Shown here: one piece after another, positions 15,493 to 24,138 of the stretch
How the letters are laid out: every line of letters begins with the position of its first letter
Numbering within the stretch: the stretch's first letter is position 1
Origin: Thermoplasmatota archaeon
Lineage (GTDB): Archaea > Thermoplasmatota > E2 > DHVEG-1
NCBI GenBank assembly: GCA_030612095.1
Contig: JAUWOO010000003.1
Span: 1-35,854 of the forward strand
Reading direction: 5' to 3'
Length of the DNA stretch: 35,854 nt
Program-made: the position numbers and the translations under genes
The notes under the pieces: generated by a model
The model's database searches: none
What the model saw: the letters and a program-made list of their open reading frames with translations, nothing else
What the model was told of the DNA's origin: nothing

Positions 15493-17628
15493 ATGAAAGA
15501 AAAGATTTACATTGGTGTGGCATGGCCCTATGCAAACGGATCACTACATCTTGGACATATGGCTGGATGCTATTTGCCCGCAGATATATTTGCACGATAT
15601 AACAGAATGAAAGGTAAAGACGTACTAATGGTTTCTGGAAGTGATGAACATGGTACCCCCATTACAATCAGTGCAGAAAACGAAAAAACAACGCCACAGG
15701 CCATTGTAGACAGATACAATGCTGAGCATAATGAAGATTTGAAACATTTTGGTATTTCTTTTGATCTTTTCACGCGTACAACCACTGAAAATCATGAAAA
15801 AGTCGTGCAGGATGTCTTCCTAACTCTCTATGAGAAGGGGCATATCTACAAAAAAAATGTGGATGCGTTTTACTGCAATAATTGTAATCGTTTTTTACCG
15901 GATAGATACATAGAGGGAATATGCCCACACTGTGGTAATGAAAAAGCCAGGGGTGATCAATGTGATGAATGTGGGAAGATACTAGATCCATTGGAACTTC
16001 TGGATGTGAAATGTAAAATTTGTGGAAGTACGCCTGAAGTGAAGACGAGTGATCATCTATTTCTTGCGTTGAGTAAATTTGAACAGAAATTGCTTGATTG
16101 GATGGAAGATAGAAAACATTGGAAATCAAGCGTACTAAAATTTACCCAGAATTGGCTAAAGAATGGACTGGAAGATAGAGCAATAACAAGAGATATGGAA
16201 TGGGGCATAAAAGTTCCAGTTGAAGGTTTTGAGGGTAAACGAATTTATGTCTGGTTCGATGCAGTAACGGGCTATCTATCTGCCAGCAAAGAGTGGTCGC
16301 AGAATTTAGGAGATCCTGATAAGTGGGAAGAATGGTGGAAAAACAAGCAGGCTAAGCATTACTATTTTCTTGCAAAGGACAATATTCCATTTCACAGTTT
16401 GATTTGGCCGTCTATGCTTATGGGTTATGATGATTCATTGAATTTACCATATGATATTCCCGCCAATGAGTATCTGTGCTTAAAGGGAGAGCAATTCTCT
16501 AAAAGCAGAGGACTTGGCATTTTTGTTTCAAATGTTTTAGAAAAGTTTGATGCCGATGCGGTACGATATTATCTTTCCATAAACATGCCCGAAAATAAGG
16601 ATAGCAACTGGTTGTGGGATGATTTCGTAGCAAAAAACAACGATGAACTTGTTGGAACGTATGGTAACTTCATTCACAGAGTGGTTACATTCACACAGAA
16701 AAATTTTGGTGAAATACCAGATCAGGGAACGCTAGATGACTTGGACAATCAAGCAATTAAAAAAATAGAGGAGATATCCAAAGAGGCTAGTGATGCTTTA
16801 GAAAAATGTAGATTCAAGCAGGGTCTTAGAGCTGTGATGAGTCTAGCACAGTTCGGGAACTTCTATTTTGATCAGAAACAACCTTGGGCCCTAATAAAAT
16901 CAGATAAAGACAAATGTGGTACTGTACTACATATTTGTTTGAAGCTAGCTAATGCATTAGCAGTATTTATGGCCCCGTATCTGCCGTTTTCATCAGATAA
17001 AATATGGAGTACTCTTGGCCATAAAAACTCAGTACATCTTGCTAGTTGGAATGATGCTTTGTCCGATTTGATTGTAGGCAATCCGTTAGAAAAACCAAAA
17101 CCAATATTTAAGAAACTTTTATTGGAGGACTTTGTAACCGAGGCAGATCCATTTTCTAAGCTTGATTTACGCGTTGCAAGGGTAATTGATGCAAAAGATC
17201 ACCCTCAAGCCGATAAACTGTATATGCTTCAAGTTGACCTAGGAGCCCTTGGAAAAAGAGTTTTAGTTGCAGGTATGAAACAACACTATACAAAAGAAGA
17301 AATTACAGGAAAAAATATTGTAATTGTAGTAAATCTTAAACCCGCTACAATCCGCGGTGTTAAATCAAATGGTATGCTTCTTGCTGCTAGCGATGGTAGT
17401 GGTGTTGTCTCCCTTCTCAGTCCAGAAGATGCCAGTCCAGGATCAGAGGTATTCATAGAAGGTATACCGAGAGAACCTGTCGGTGTCTTAGAGTTTGATG
17501 ATTTTAAACAAGTGACCTTGATAGTAAACGAAAAACAAGAGACAACATACCAAGGAAAAACTCTGCAGAGTGAAAAAGGCAAAATCATTTCAGACAAAGA
17601 GGTTAAAAAAGGAGCGAAGATATCATAG
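15493..17628 (+). CDS. metG: methionyl-tRNA synthetase with C-terminal EMAP domain
   Basis: A 711-residue class I synthetase charging tRNA-Met. The HIGH motif is H19-L-G-H22. A zinc-binding insert has four CxxC knuckles between about residues 126 and 178 (CNNC, CPHC, CDEC, CKIC). The KMSKS loop reads Q334-F-S-K-S-R-G, so the usual first Lys is Gln. The anticodon-binding helical domain follows, and the last part (from about 555) is an EMAP/Trbp111-like OB-fold tRNA-binding domain with LDLRVARVIDAKDHPQADKL. The frame extends to 15406, but family alignment and the TATA-like ATATTTAAA at about 15451 support ATG 15493. purC lies 32 bases downstream in the same direction. Confidence 0.97.
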   Translation: MKEKIYIGVAWPYANGSLHLGHMAGCYLPADIFARYNRMKGKDVLMVSGSDEHGTPITISAENEKTTPQAIVDRYNAEHNEDLKHFGISFDLFTRTTTENHEKVVQDVFLTLYEKGHIYKKNVDAFYCNNCNRFLPDRYIEGICPHCGNEKARGDQCDECGKILDPLELLDVKCKICGSTPEVKTSDHLFLALSKFEQKLLDWMEDRKHWKSSVLKFTQNWLKNGLEDRAITRDMEWGIKVPVEGFEGKRIYVWFDAVTGYLSASKEWSQNLGDPDKWEEWWKNKQAKHYYFLAKDNIPFHSLIWPSMLMGYDDSLNLPYDIPANEYLCLKGEQFSKSRGLGIFVSNVLEKFDADAVRYYLSINMPENKDSNWLWDDFVAKNNDELVGTYGNFIHRVVTFTQKNFGEIPDQGTLDDLDNQAIKKIEEISKEASDALEKCRFKQGLRAVMSLAQFGNFYFDQKQPWALIKSDKDKCGTVLHICLKLANALAVFMAPYLPFSSDKIWSTLGHKNSVHLASWNDALSDLIVGNPLEKPKPIFKKLLLEDFVTEADPFSKLDLRVARVIDAKDHPQADKLYMLQVDLGALGKRVLVAGMKQHYTKEEITGKNIVIVVNLKPATIRGVKSNGMLLAASDGSGVVSLLSPEDASPGSEVFIEGIPREPVGVLEFDDFKQVTLIVNEKQETTYQGKTLQSEKGKIISDKEVKKGAKIS

Positions 17629-17660
17629 AAAAAAATAAAAAAAAGTGGGAGAGGAAAAAA

Positions 17661-18575
17661 ATGAGTGTTGTTACATATACAGATCTGCCGTTTAAGATAT
17701 TTAAAAAAGGTAAAGTGAGAGATGTTTACGAAGTTGATAATAATCTTCTTCTCATTGTTACAGACCGTATATCTGCCTTTGATTATGTGCTGGAAGATCC
17801 AATACCGTACAAGGGAGTTTGCCTAACACAAATATCAAAATTTTGGTTTGATTTTTTCAAGGATACGATACCCAGCCATGTTGTTTCTGCTGATGTTGCT
17901 GATTTTCCTAGCGAATTGAGAGAACATGAAGATGTGCTTTCTGGCAGAAGTATGCTTGTGAAAAAAGCTGAAGTATTTCCTATTGAATGTATCGTGAGAG
18001 GATATATTTCTGGCTCAGCGTGGAAATCCTATAAGAAAGATGAGACGGTATGTGGTAGTAAGCTCCCAAGTGGACTTAAAGAGTCTGATAAGTTTGATGA
18101 GCCGCTTTTTACCCCGTCTACCAAGGCTGAAACAGGACATGATATCAATATTTCTTTTGAGGAGATGAAGAAGACAATTGGCGAGGAACCTGCAGAAAAG
18201 CTAAAGGATTTATCTTTGAAGATCTACAAGACTGCATCAGAATATGCACGTAAAAGAGGTATTATTATAGCGGATACAAAATTTGAGTTTGGGAAAATTG
18301 GCAATGAAATAATACTTGTGGATGAGGTTCTCACCCCCGATTCTTCACGTTTTTGGCCTGCGAATTTATACGAACCCGGGAAATCTCAGCCAAGTTTTGA
18401 TAAACAGTTTGTCAGAGATTATTTGTCAAGTACGGGTTGGGATAAGAATTCCCCGCCGCCTCGCCTACCCAAGAATGTTATTTTAGAAACTCAGAATAAA
18501 TATCAAGAGGCTTATGAAAAGGTTACAGGTAAAAAGTTTATATTTGATCAGACTACTGTAAAGAGAGAGTTATAG
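17661..18575 (+). CDS. purC: SAICAR synthetase (PurC)
   Basis: A 304-residue phosphoribosylaminoimidazole-succinocarboxamide synthase, which joins aspartate to CAIR with ATP in purine synthesis. It is the long form found in yeast and some bacteria, starting with FKKGKVRDVYEVDNNLLLIVTDRISAFD. VECs of the family are visible: IECIVRGYISGSAWKSY, LFTPSTKAETGHDINISFEEM, IIADTKFEFG and LVDEVLTPDSSRFWP. GGGAGAGG precedes ATG 17661. Probably cotranscribed with metG. The 3' end overlaps the convergent phosphoesterase gene by 23 bases. No other pur genes are in the window. Confidence 0.97.
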   Translation: MSVVTYTDLPFKIFKKGKVRDVYEVDNNLLLIVTDRISAFDYVLEDPIPYKGVCLTQISKFWFDFFKDTIPSHVVSADVADFPSELREHEDVLSGRSMLVKKAEVFPIECIVRGYISGSAWKSYKKDETVCGSKLPSGLKESDKFDEPLFTPSTKAETGHDINISFEEMKKTIGEEPAEKLKDLSLKIYKTASEYARKRGIIIADTKFEFGKIGNEIILVDEVLTPDSSRFWPANLYEPGKSQPSFDKQFVRDYLSSTGWDKNSPPPRLPKNVILETQNKYQEAYEKVTGKKFIFDQTTVKREL

Positions 18576-20073
18576 TTACATCACTCTCTTTTCCAACTTC
18601 TGATGCAACATAAATCTCGACTGCGTCATTTTTTTCTCTTTGCATTAGAATTTCTCCGTTTTCTACATTGTAGTCTCCCAACGGAAGCAAAAATGTCAAA
18701 TGAGCTTTTATATCCATTTCCAAATCATTTTCCACAATTGCAGTATACGGATCTGTAAACTTGCAGCTAAGTTTGTATGATGGAATAGAGAATTTCGGTT
18801 CTTTATAATTGTATGATGTAATTTCTCCATCCTGTATATCAATTAGTCTGTATCCCCAATAAGCATCTTCACTCGACAGGGAACTTGACACGGTTGTCGT
18901 TGTTACATAAAGTGTGTCATTTCGAATTGTAATATCATCGTAATGCACATGTCCTGCAAAAACTGCATCCACGCCATATTCGTCAATTAATAAAAGCAGT
19001 TCTTCCCTTCCTCCATACCCATTTTTCAGCAAAGAATCATTCTTTGTATCCCATATGGGATTATGATGCAAAAGCATGAACTTCATTGTTGCATTGCTAT
19101 TTTCCAAATCCTCTTCTATCCACTCCATCTGTTCTTCCTGTATATAACCACCCCAGTTAAAAACAAGATATGAAATACCAAATCTAGCAAGCTTAGGCCA
19201 GTCGTAGGAATTCACACTAGTAAAGTGATGATCACCATAGTCAAATGAATAATAAAGAGGACCAAAATATTCCTGCCATAATTTGAAGCCGTCTTGTCCA
19301 GTTTGGACATATCCGTCATGATTCCCAGGACATAAAAAAGTAGGCACTTGAAACATTTGAAGGATTTCATAACATTTTTTGTATTCCCATGTGTATTCAA
19401 AGGGATATAATTGTCCAAAGACCAAATCGCCTGTTATCACAACAAAGTCTGGGGATATCAAGTTTATTTCCGCTACACATTTCTTCGCGGCTTTCCAACC
19501 TATGGTTTCCCGTATGTTCTCCCTTAGACCTCTTGGATCCCCAATGTGAAAATCTGTGACATGGATAAATGAAAAGTTGTCAGAAAAATCATTTATTACA
19601 CTTACAGCTCTTGGCTGGCTACATGATGTAAATTCGCCATTTTTTCCAATAGTTATAGTAAGATTGTAGAGCTCCTCTGACGTATTTGGGGGAACAGATA
19701 CTGCGACATGCCATGTCGAATCAGTTTTCCATGCATCCTCTAGTTCTAGTTCAATCTCGTCCACAATGGGTTCATATGCTGTAGAGATGCGTGCAGATAT
19801 GCTGTCAAAATCTTCTGATTGAAAATCAATAGTGAAGTTTCCCGCTTTTTCAACCAACACAGGAATCGATGAAAGAGGGTAAAGAATCTTTACAATGCCT
19901 GGTTTGTCAAAACTTTGGATAAAACTTGGTTTATTTTGATAGTTAATTTCTTTAGAATTAAATGAATTAAACATTGGTGTTTTTTGTTGAGAAACTGCCG
20001 AGACAAAACTGCTAGATAGGAGGATTACAGCCGCAAATATTGGAACTAATGTTAGAAGATATTTGTTATTCAT
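18553..20073 (-). CDS. secreted calcineurin-like metallophosphoesterase
   Basis: A 506-residue extracellular protein with a signal peptide: K4, a hydrophobic core at residues 5-24, then a likely cleavage near SAVSQQ. An N-terminal beta-rich region (about 60-160) resembles an Ig-like or purple-acid-phosphatase N-domain. The catalytic domain carries the complete dinuclear metal set: D174-x-H176, GDL with D216, GNHD with N251-H252, H336-H337 and GHVH with H375/H377. A C-terminal beta-rich region of about 100 residues follows. Substrate unknown; phosphate scavenging from organic phosphoesters or nucleotides is typical. Monocistronic; its 3' end overlaps purC. Confidence 0.92.
   Translation of the reverse strand: MNNKYLLTLVPIFAAVILLSSSFVSAVSQQKTPMFNSFNSKEINYQNKPSFIQSFDKPGIVKILYPLSSIPVLVEKAGNFTIDFQSEDFDSISARISTAYEPIVDEIELELEDAWKTDSTWHVAVSVPPNTSEELYNLTITIGKNGEFTSCSQPRAVSVINDFSDNFSFIHVTDFHIGDPRGLRENIRETIGWKAAKKCVAEINLISPDFVVITGDLVFGQLYPFEYTWEYKKCYEILQMFQVPTFLCPGNHDGYVQTGQDGFKLWQEYFGPLYYSFDYGDHHFTSVNSYDWPKLARFGISYLVFNWGGYIQEEQMEWIEEDLENSNATMKFMLLHHNPIWDTKNDSLLKNGYGGREELLLLIDEYGVDAVFAGHVHYDDITIRNDTLYVTTTTVSSSLSSEDAYWGYRLIDIQDGEITSYNYKEPKFSIPSYKLSCKFTDPYTAIVENDLEMDIKAHLTFLLPLGDYNVENGEILMQREKNDAVEIYVASEVGKESDVTITLSLQ
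18561..18592. terminator. inverted repeat at the purC 3' end
   Basis: Ten-base arms (18561-18570, 18583-18592; one G-U pair) with a 12-base loop span the purC stop codon and lie inside the convergent overlap. On the plus strand the second arm ends in TTTT, so it may terminate purC transcripts. Archaeal terminators do not need a hairpin, hence low confidence. Confidence 0.3.
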
Positions 20074-20135
20074 TTTTTCACTTCAGGAATTAATAACATT
20101 TATAAGAATTTATATTTTTCTATGAATAACTACCA

Positions 20136-21671
20136 TCAAAGGATATTTTGCTCCAAACTTCCCACTATCCTTTCAACTTCTTTGAGTATTTCACATGATT
20201 TAACAAGTCCTTTCATTGTCGTGTGATCCTTATACAATGGTCTATCAACATCCAAGAATTCAACATGTTTTCTTATAATCTCTTTGGCCTTTGTAACACC
20301 TTTACCGAACTTATAGTCACGGAAATCAAGAGCCTGAGCAGCGGCCATAAATTCAATACCCAAAATACCGTAAGCATTGTCAAGTATCTGAAAATTCTTA
20401 ATGGCCGTATTCATACCCATAGAAACGAAATCCTCCTGATCAGCAGCAGCTGGAATCGACTGAATAGATGCAGGTGCAGAAAGAATACGCTGTTCAACTA
20501 TTTGCATATCTGCAGTATACTGGGAAAGCATCATTCCTGAAAACATTCCTGCACCTTTTGTCAAGAACGCAGGAAGTCCCACACTTAGTGCAGGATTATT
20601 CAGTCTGTTTAATCTTCTTTCAGACATGACACTTACCATCGTAATAGCAACACCAGCCATGTCCATAGGAAGGGAAACAGGGCTTCCTTGGAAGTTAGCA
20701 CCAGATATTTGAATGTCTTCGTCAGGAAAGAAAATGGGATTATCTCCTACACCATTGAGTTCAATTTCAACCTGTGAACGAGCATAATCCAAAGCATCAT
20801 GAGCAGCACCTATTACCTGTGGTGTAGATCTCATTGAATAGGCATCCTGCACCTTGCATTTGATTCGCTCTTCTTTTAGATCGCCACCTTCAACAAGTTT
20901 GCGTATTGCCTCTGCACTTCTAACTGCACCTTTAAAACCACGTACTTCGTGTAGTCTTGCGCTATACGGTTTCATGTTAGCTTTTAATGCCTCGAGTGAC
21001 ATTGCAGCAGCTATTTCAGCCTGTTTTAACCAGTTGTTTGCATCATAAAGAAATAATGCACTCATTGCTGTAAGCACATTAGAACCGTTTATTATTGCAA
21101 GTCCATCTCTTGCCCGTAAGCCAGGAGTAGGAATTCCTGCTTTTTTCATTGCATCCTTTCCGTCAAAAAGTTTACCTTTGTAGTACGCCTGACCTTCACC
21201 CAACATAAGTAGTGCAATCTGGGACATGGGGGCTAAATCGCCGCATGCACCCACTGAACCTTTCTGGCAAACATAGGGAGTCACACCCTTATTCAACATT
21301 TCTATAAGTGTAAGCGTTATTTCAGGGCGACAACCTGAATTGCCATGTGCATGAACGTTGATTTTACCAAGCATTGCTCCCCGCACGTACTCGATAGGAG
21401 CTGGATCACCAATGCCGGCAGCATGATTGTATATAAGATATTTTTGGAATTCTTTAACTTGATCATCAGTTAAAACAACCTCCGAAAATTCACCTATCCC
21501 CGTATTCACACCATACATTATTTCATGTGCATCGATCTTCCTTTCCAGCATTGCCCTGCATGTTTTGATGCGTTTCAACGAATCTGGATGAAGTTTCACT
21601 TTTTCATTGCGTCTTGCTACGTCAACCACTTTCTCAATTGTAAGTCCGGAACCATCTATAACTACGGTCAT
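20136..21671 (-). CDS. hutH: histidine ammonia-lyase (MIO family) with Cys in the MIO triad
   Basis: A 511-residue aromatic amino-acid lyase, full length for histidine ammonia-lyase, which deaminates histidine to urocanate. The N-terminal YGVNTGIGEFSEV supplies the catalytic Tyr, NHAAGIG carries the His, and C-terminal QEDFVSMGM has the Gln-Glu typical of histidine rather than phenylalanine enzymes. The cofactor tripeptide, normally Ala-Ser-Gly, reads A142-C143-G144 in KGSVGACGDLAP; the codon is TGC (21243-21245 on the minus strand). Cys could still cyclise to MIO. GGGAGGTT precedes ATG 21671. No hutU, hutI or formiminotransferase gene lies nearby, so the rest of the pathway is elsewhere or the product differs. 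Confidence 0.92.
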   Translation of the reverse strand: MTVVIDGSGLTIEKVVDVARRNEKVKLHPDSLKRIKTCRAMLERKIDAHEIMYGVNTGIGEFSEVVLTDDQVKEFQKYLIYNHAAGIGDPAPIEYVRGAMLGKINVHAHGNSGCRPEITLTLIEMLNKGVTPYVCQKGSVGACGDLAPMSQIALLMLGEGQAYYKGKLFDGKDAMKKAGIPTPGLRARDGLAIINGSNVLTAMSALFLYDANNWLKQAEIAAAMSLEALKANMKPYSARLHEVRGFKGAVRSAEAIRKLVEGGDLKEERIKCKVQDAYSMRSTPQVIGAAHDALDYARSQVEIELNGVGDNPIFFPDEDIQISGANFQGSPVSLPMDMAGVAITMVSVMSERRLNRLNNPALSVGLPAFLTKGAGMFSGMMLSQYTADMQIVEQRILSAPASIQSIPAAADQEDFVSMGMNTAIKNFQILDNAYGILGIEFMAAAQALDFRDYKFGKGVTKAKEIIRKHVEFLDVDRPLYKDHTTMKGLVKSCEILKEVERIVGSLEQNIL

Positions 21672-21764
21672 AGTAACCTCCCAAAATCAACTAATTATCG
21701 AGCCTTGTATCAAGTGACTATGTATTAAGTTTTCCAATAATTTGTTCCATGCTCGATTAAAAAG

Positions 21765-22598
21765 TTATCCCTCTTGCACTGGCGAACGCCAATCAAGACC
21801 AGGGGTTCTAATGCCAACTTTTGGAATTAAAGGCGTTCTTCTCTTATGCTGGCTTTTAATTCTCATTTTTTTAACTCGCTCAACGTCAGATTGTTTCACA
21901 CCTGCAATATGTACTATCTCATCAATATTTATCTTCTGTTCTAAACCAGCAAGTATTTTATCCAAATCTTTGTAACTAAGTTGCAGTTCTTTTTCATCAG
22001 TCTGTCCCTTTATCAGACCAGCAGTTGGAGGTTTTGAGACTATTTCATCCGGAATTTTCAAATACCTGGCTAACTCCAAAACCTGGGTCTTATATAGATC
22101 ACCGATTGGCATAATATCAACACCACCATCCCCATACTTTGTAAAGTAACCAACAAGAATCTCTGATTTATTAGAGGTGCCACAAACAAGACTTCCAGCC
22201 ATATTAGCATATTCAAAAAGCAGTATCATCCTTGCTCTTGCCTTAATATTTGCAAGTGCACAATTATTTGGTTTTACAATACACTTACTTTCAATATTTT
22301 GTACAAGGGAGGTAATGTCTCTTTTTTCACATAACAAATCAAATTTTTTAACGAAGAGCCCCTGATGTTTAATATCTACATCTGGCGTAGCATCATCGGG
22401 TAAAAAAACACACTTCGTGTTTTCCTTTCCTAGCACGCCTTTACATAATAAAGCAGTAACTGCCGAATCAATACCACCCGAAAGTCCAATCACCACACTT
22501 TTACATCCGGAGTTTTCAACATGTGTTTTAATAAAATCCTTGATAATAATTGACACTTCTTCTGGATTTATAGATAAATTGATATCCAAACCAATCAC
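21765..22598 (-). CDS. nadE: ammonia-dependent NAD+ synthetase
   Basis: A 277-residue NadE, which amidates nicotinic acid adenine dinucleotide using ATP. The PP-loop is S40-G-G-I-D-S45 and the GTSNKSEILVGYFTKYGDGG block with the later MPIGDLYKTQVLELARYL are diagnostic. There is no N-terminal nitrilase domain, so it uses free ammonia. The ammonia could come from the adjacent histidine ammonia-lyase, though nothing shows coupling. The start is GTG 22598, overlapping the fumarase beta stop (GTGA), which implies translational coupling. The tail (IPKVGIRTPGLDWRSPVQ) is family typical. Confidence 0.96.
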   Translation of the reverse strand: MIGLDINLSINPEEVSIIIKDFIKTHVENSGCKSVVIGLSGGIDSAVTALLCKGVLGKENTKCVFLPDDATPDVDIKHQGLFVKKFDLLCEKRDITSLVQNIESKCIVKPNNCALANIKARARMILLFEYANMAGSLVCGTSNKSEILVGYFTKYGDGGVDIMPIGDLYKTQVLELARYLKIPDEIVSKPPTAGLIKGQTDEKELQLSYKDLDKILAGLEQKINIDEIVHIAGVKQSDVERVKKMRIKSQHKRRTPLIPKVGIRTPGLDWRSPVQEG

Positions 22599-23170
22599 CC
22601 TTTGCTCAACAATATGTTTTCATTCTTTTTAAGCTCCCTGTATATCGACTCACCATACGAATCTATTGCCACAACTAATGGACCAAATTCTTTTACCACA
22701 AATATCCAGATGGCCTCTGCCATGCCCAGTTCTTCAAGCCAATAAACTGCCCGAACTTCTTGTATGCTATCTGCGGCAAGTGCTCCTGCTCCACCTGTAT
22801 ATGACATATAGACTCCACTATGTTTCTGCAACGTTTTTCTGGTTCTTTCGCCCATGTCTCCTTTTCCAATTATAAGGTTTATACCATATTTTTCTATGAA
22901 TTTATCTTCAAATATTTCCATCCTACCGCTTGTGGTAGGACCAGCAGAAATAACCTTCCAACCATCCTTATTTTTTTTCATTAAAGGTCCACAATGATAG
23001 AGGGCCATAATAGAGGGATCAAATGGAATATCAATCTTATTTTGTTCAAGCATTAAATGGTGGGCTGCATCTCGAGCGGTAAAAACTGTGCCGGAAACAT
23101 ATACAATATCACCAATATGTAATTTTTTTATATCCTCAACGTCAACCGGAATGTCAAAATGATACTCCAA
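22595..23170 (-). CDS. class I fumarate hydratase, beta (C-terminal) subunit
   Basis: This 191-residue subunit of the two-component Fe-S fumarase (or L(+)-tartrate dehydratase) begins with a short strand and DIPVDVEDIKKLHIGDIVYVSG. The signature SAGPTTSGRMEIFEDKFIEKYG is present, as is GKGDMGERT and the late TGGAGALAADSI. The frame opens at ATG 23194, overlapping the alpha gene. However, GGGAGG just inside the alpha stop is nine bases before TTG 23170, and homologues start with M-E-Y-H at that point, so TTG is the better start. Fumarase versus tartrate dehydratase cannot be split by motif, but the TCA-cycle neighbourhood favours fumarase. Confidence 0.93.
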   Translation of the reverse strand: MEYHFDIPVDVEDIKKLHIGDIVYVSGTVFTARDAAHHLMLEQNKIDIPFDPSIMALYHCGPLMKKNKDGWKVISAGPTTSGRMEIFEDKFIEKYGINLIIGKGDMGERTRKTLQKHSGVYMSYTGGAGALAADSIQEVRAVYWLEELGMAEAIWIFVVKEFGPLVVAIDSYGESIYRELKKNENILLSKG

Positions 23171-23171
23171 A

Positions 23172-24032
23172 TTATTCAACCTCCCATGTTCCATCAGAGT
23201 GAATAATCATGTTTGCTCTTCGGTCAGCCCAACACTGAACCACAAGACCAACAGGAAGACTTGCAGGATGCCTAGGTGCCTTCTCAACATGAACATCAAG
23301 AACAGTAGTTTTTCCACCAAGCCCCATCGGACCAATTCCACTTTGATTAATTCTTTTAATTAAATCTTCCTCCATTAAAGCAATTTTTTTATCTTGATGG
23401 CGAATGCCGACTGGTCTAAGAAGAGCAGTTTTTCCAAGCTTCATCGCTAGATCTGCCCCACCCCCAATACCTATTCCAACAACAGTAGGTGGACAAGGAT
23501 TTCCCCCAGCTTTTATCATCTCTTCTACAACAAAATCTTTAACACCTTCTATACCAACACCAGGTTTAAGCATAACAAGCTTACTCATGTTTTCACTGCC
23601 ACCGCCTTTTGGTATTGCCGTGATTATTACATCACTACCATCGACAAAATCCCAAGTTATTGCTGGAATATAATCACCAGTATTGTCTTTATGATTCTTG
23701 TGTGTAAACGGGTCAAACGTGTTAGGACGCAATGGAACTTGTTCGGTGGCAATTTTTACTGCATCTGTAATTTGTTTTTTTAATCTACCCACATATAGAT
23801 AATCAACACCAATTTTTACGAAAAACGTCTGAACGCCTGTATCCTGACACATCGGCCTCATTGTCTTTTTTGCAACATCTATGTTTTTAAGAATATTTTC
23901 TATCTGGATTTTTGCAATTCCCTCTTCGATATCATAGGCATTTTTTAAAGCTTTGACAACATCACTAGGAAGTTCTATCTCTGCTTTTTTGATAAGCTGA
24001 ACTATACCTCCCACTATACTTCCATAATCCAT
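23172..24032 (-). CDS. class I fumarate hydratase, alpha (N-terminal) subunit
   Basis: A 286-residue Fe-S subunit that interconverts fumarate and malate with the beta subunit. Three conserved cysteines fit the [4Fe-4S] ligands: C62 (RPMCQDTG), C180 (GGNPCPP) and C267 (VVQCWADRR). The GPMGLGGKTTVLDVHVE block is typical. ATG 24032 opens the operon alpha-beta-nadE; a TATA-like TTTTAGAA on the minus strand about 24 nt upstream suggests a leaderless start. Oxygen-sensitive class I enzymes are usual in anaerobes and microaerophiles. It could act in either direction of the TCA cycle. Confidence 0.95.
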   Translation of the reverse strand: MDYGSIVGGIVQLIKKAEIELPSDVVKALKNAYDIEEGIAKIQIENILKNIDVAKKTMRPMCQDTGVQTFFVKIGVDYLYVGRLKKQITDAVKIATEQVPLRPNTFDPFTHKNHKDNTGDYIPAITWDFVDGSDVIITAIPKGGGSENMSKLVMLKPGVGIEGVKDFVVEEMIKAGGNPCPPTVVGIGIGGGADLAMKLGKTALLRPVGIRHQDKKIALMEEDLIKRINQSGIGPMGLGGKTTVLDVHVEKAPRHPASLPVGLVVQCWADRRANMIIHSDGTWEVE

Positions 24033-24078
24033 TTTACATACATGTATATGTTCTAAAAGTTAAGACTTTTCCTTCGTC

Positions 24079-24116
24079 AAAAAAACAAAAAGAATTTAAA
24101 AAAAATAAAAAAAGGG
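24079..24116 (-). terminator. oligo-T terminator after acsA
   Basis: On the minus strand, runs of T (6-8 bases each) occur in tandem just after the acsA stop. Multiple U-tracts are the recognised archaeal terminator form. There is no stable hairpin. Confidence 0.6.
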
Positions 24117-24138
24117 GTTGTGGATAGTAATTATCTAA

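Noticed and set aside
20136..21671. Phenylalanine or tyrosine ammonia-lyase
   Set aside because: The QED segment and overall length favour histidine ammonia-lyase, although specificity remains untested.
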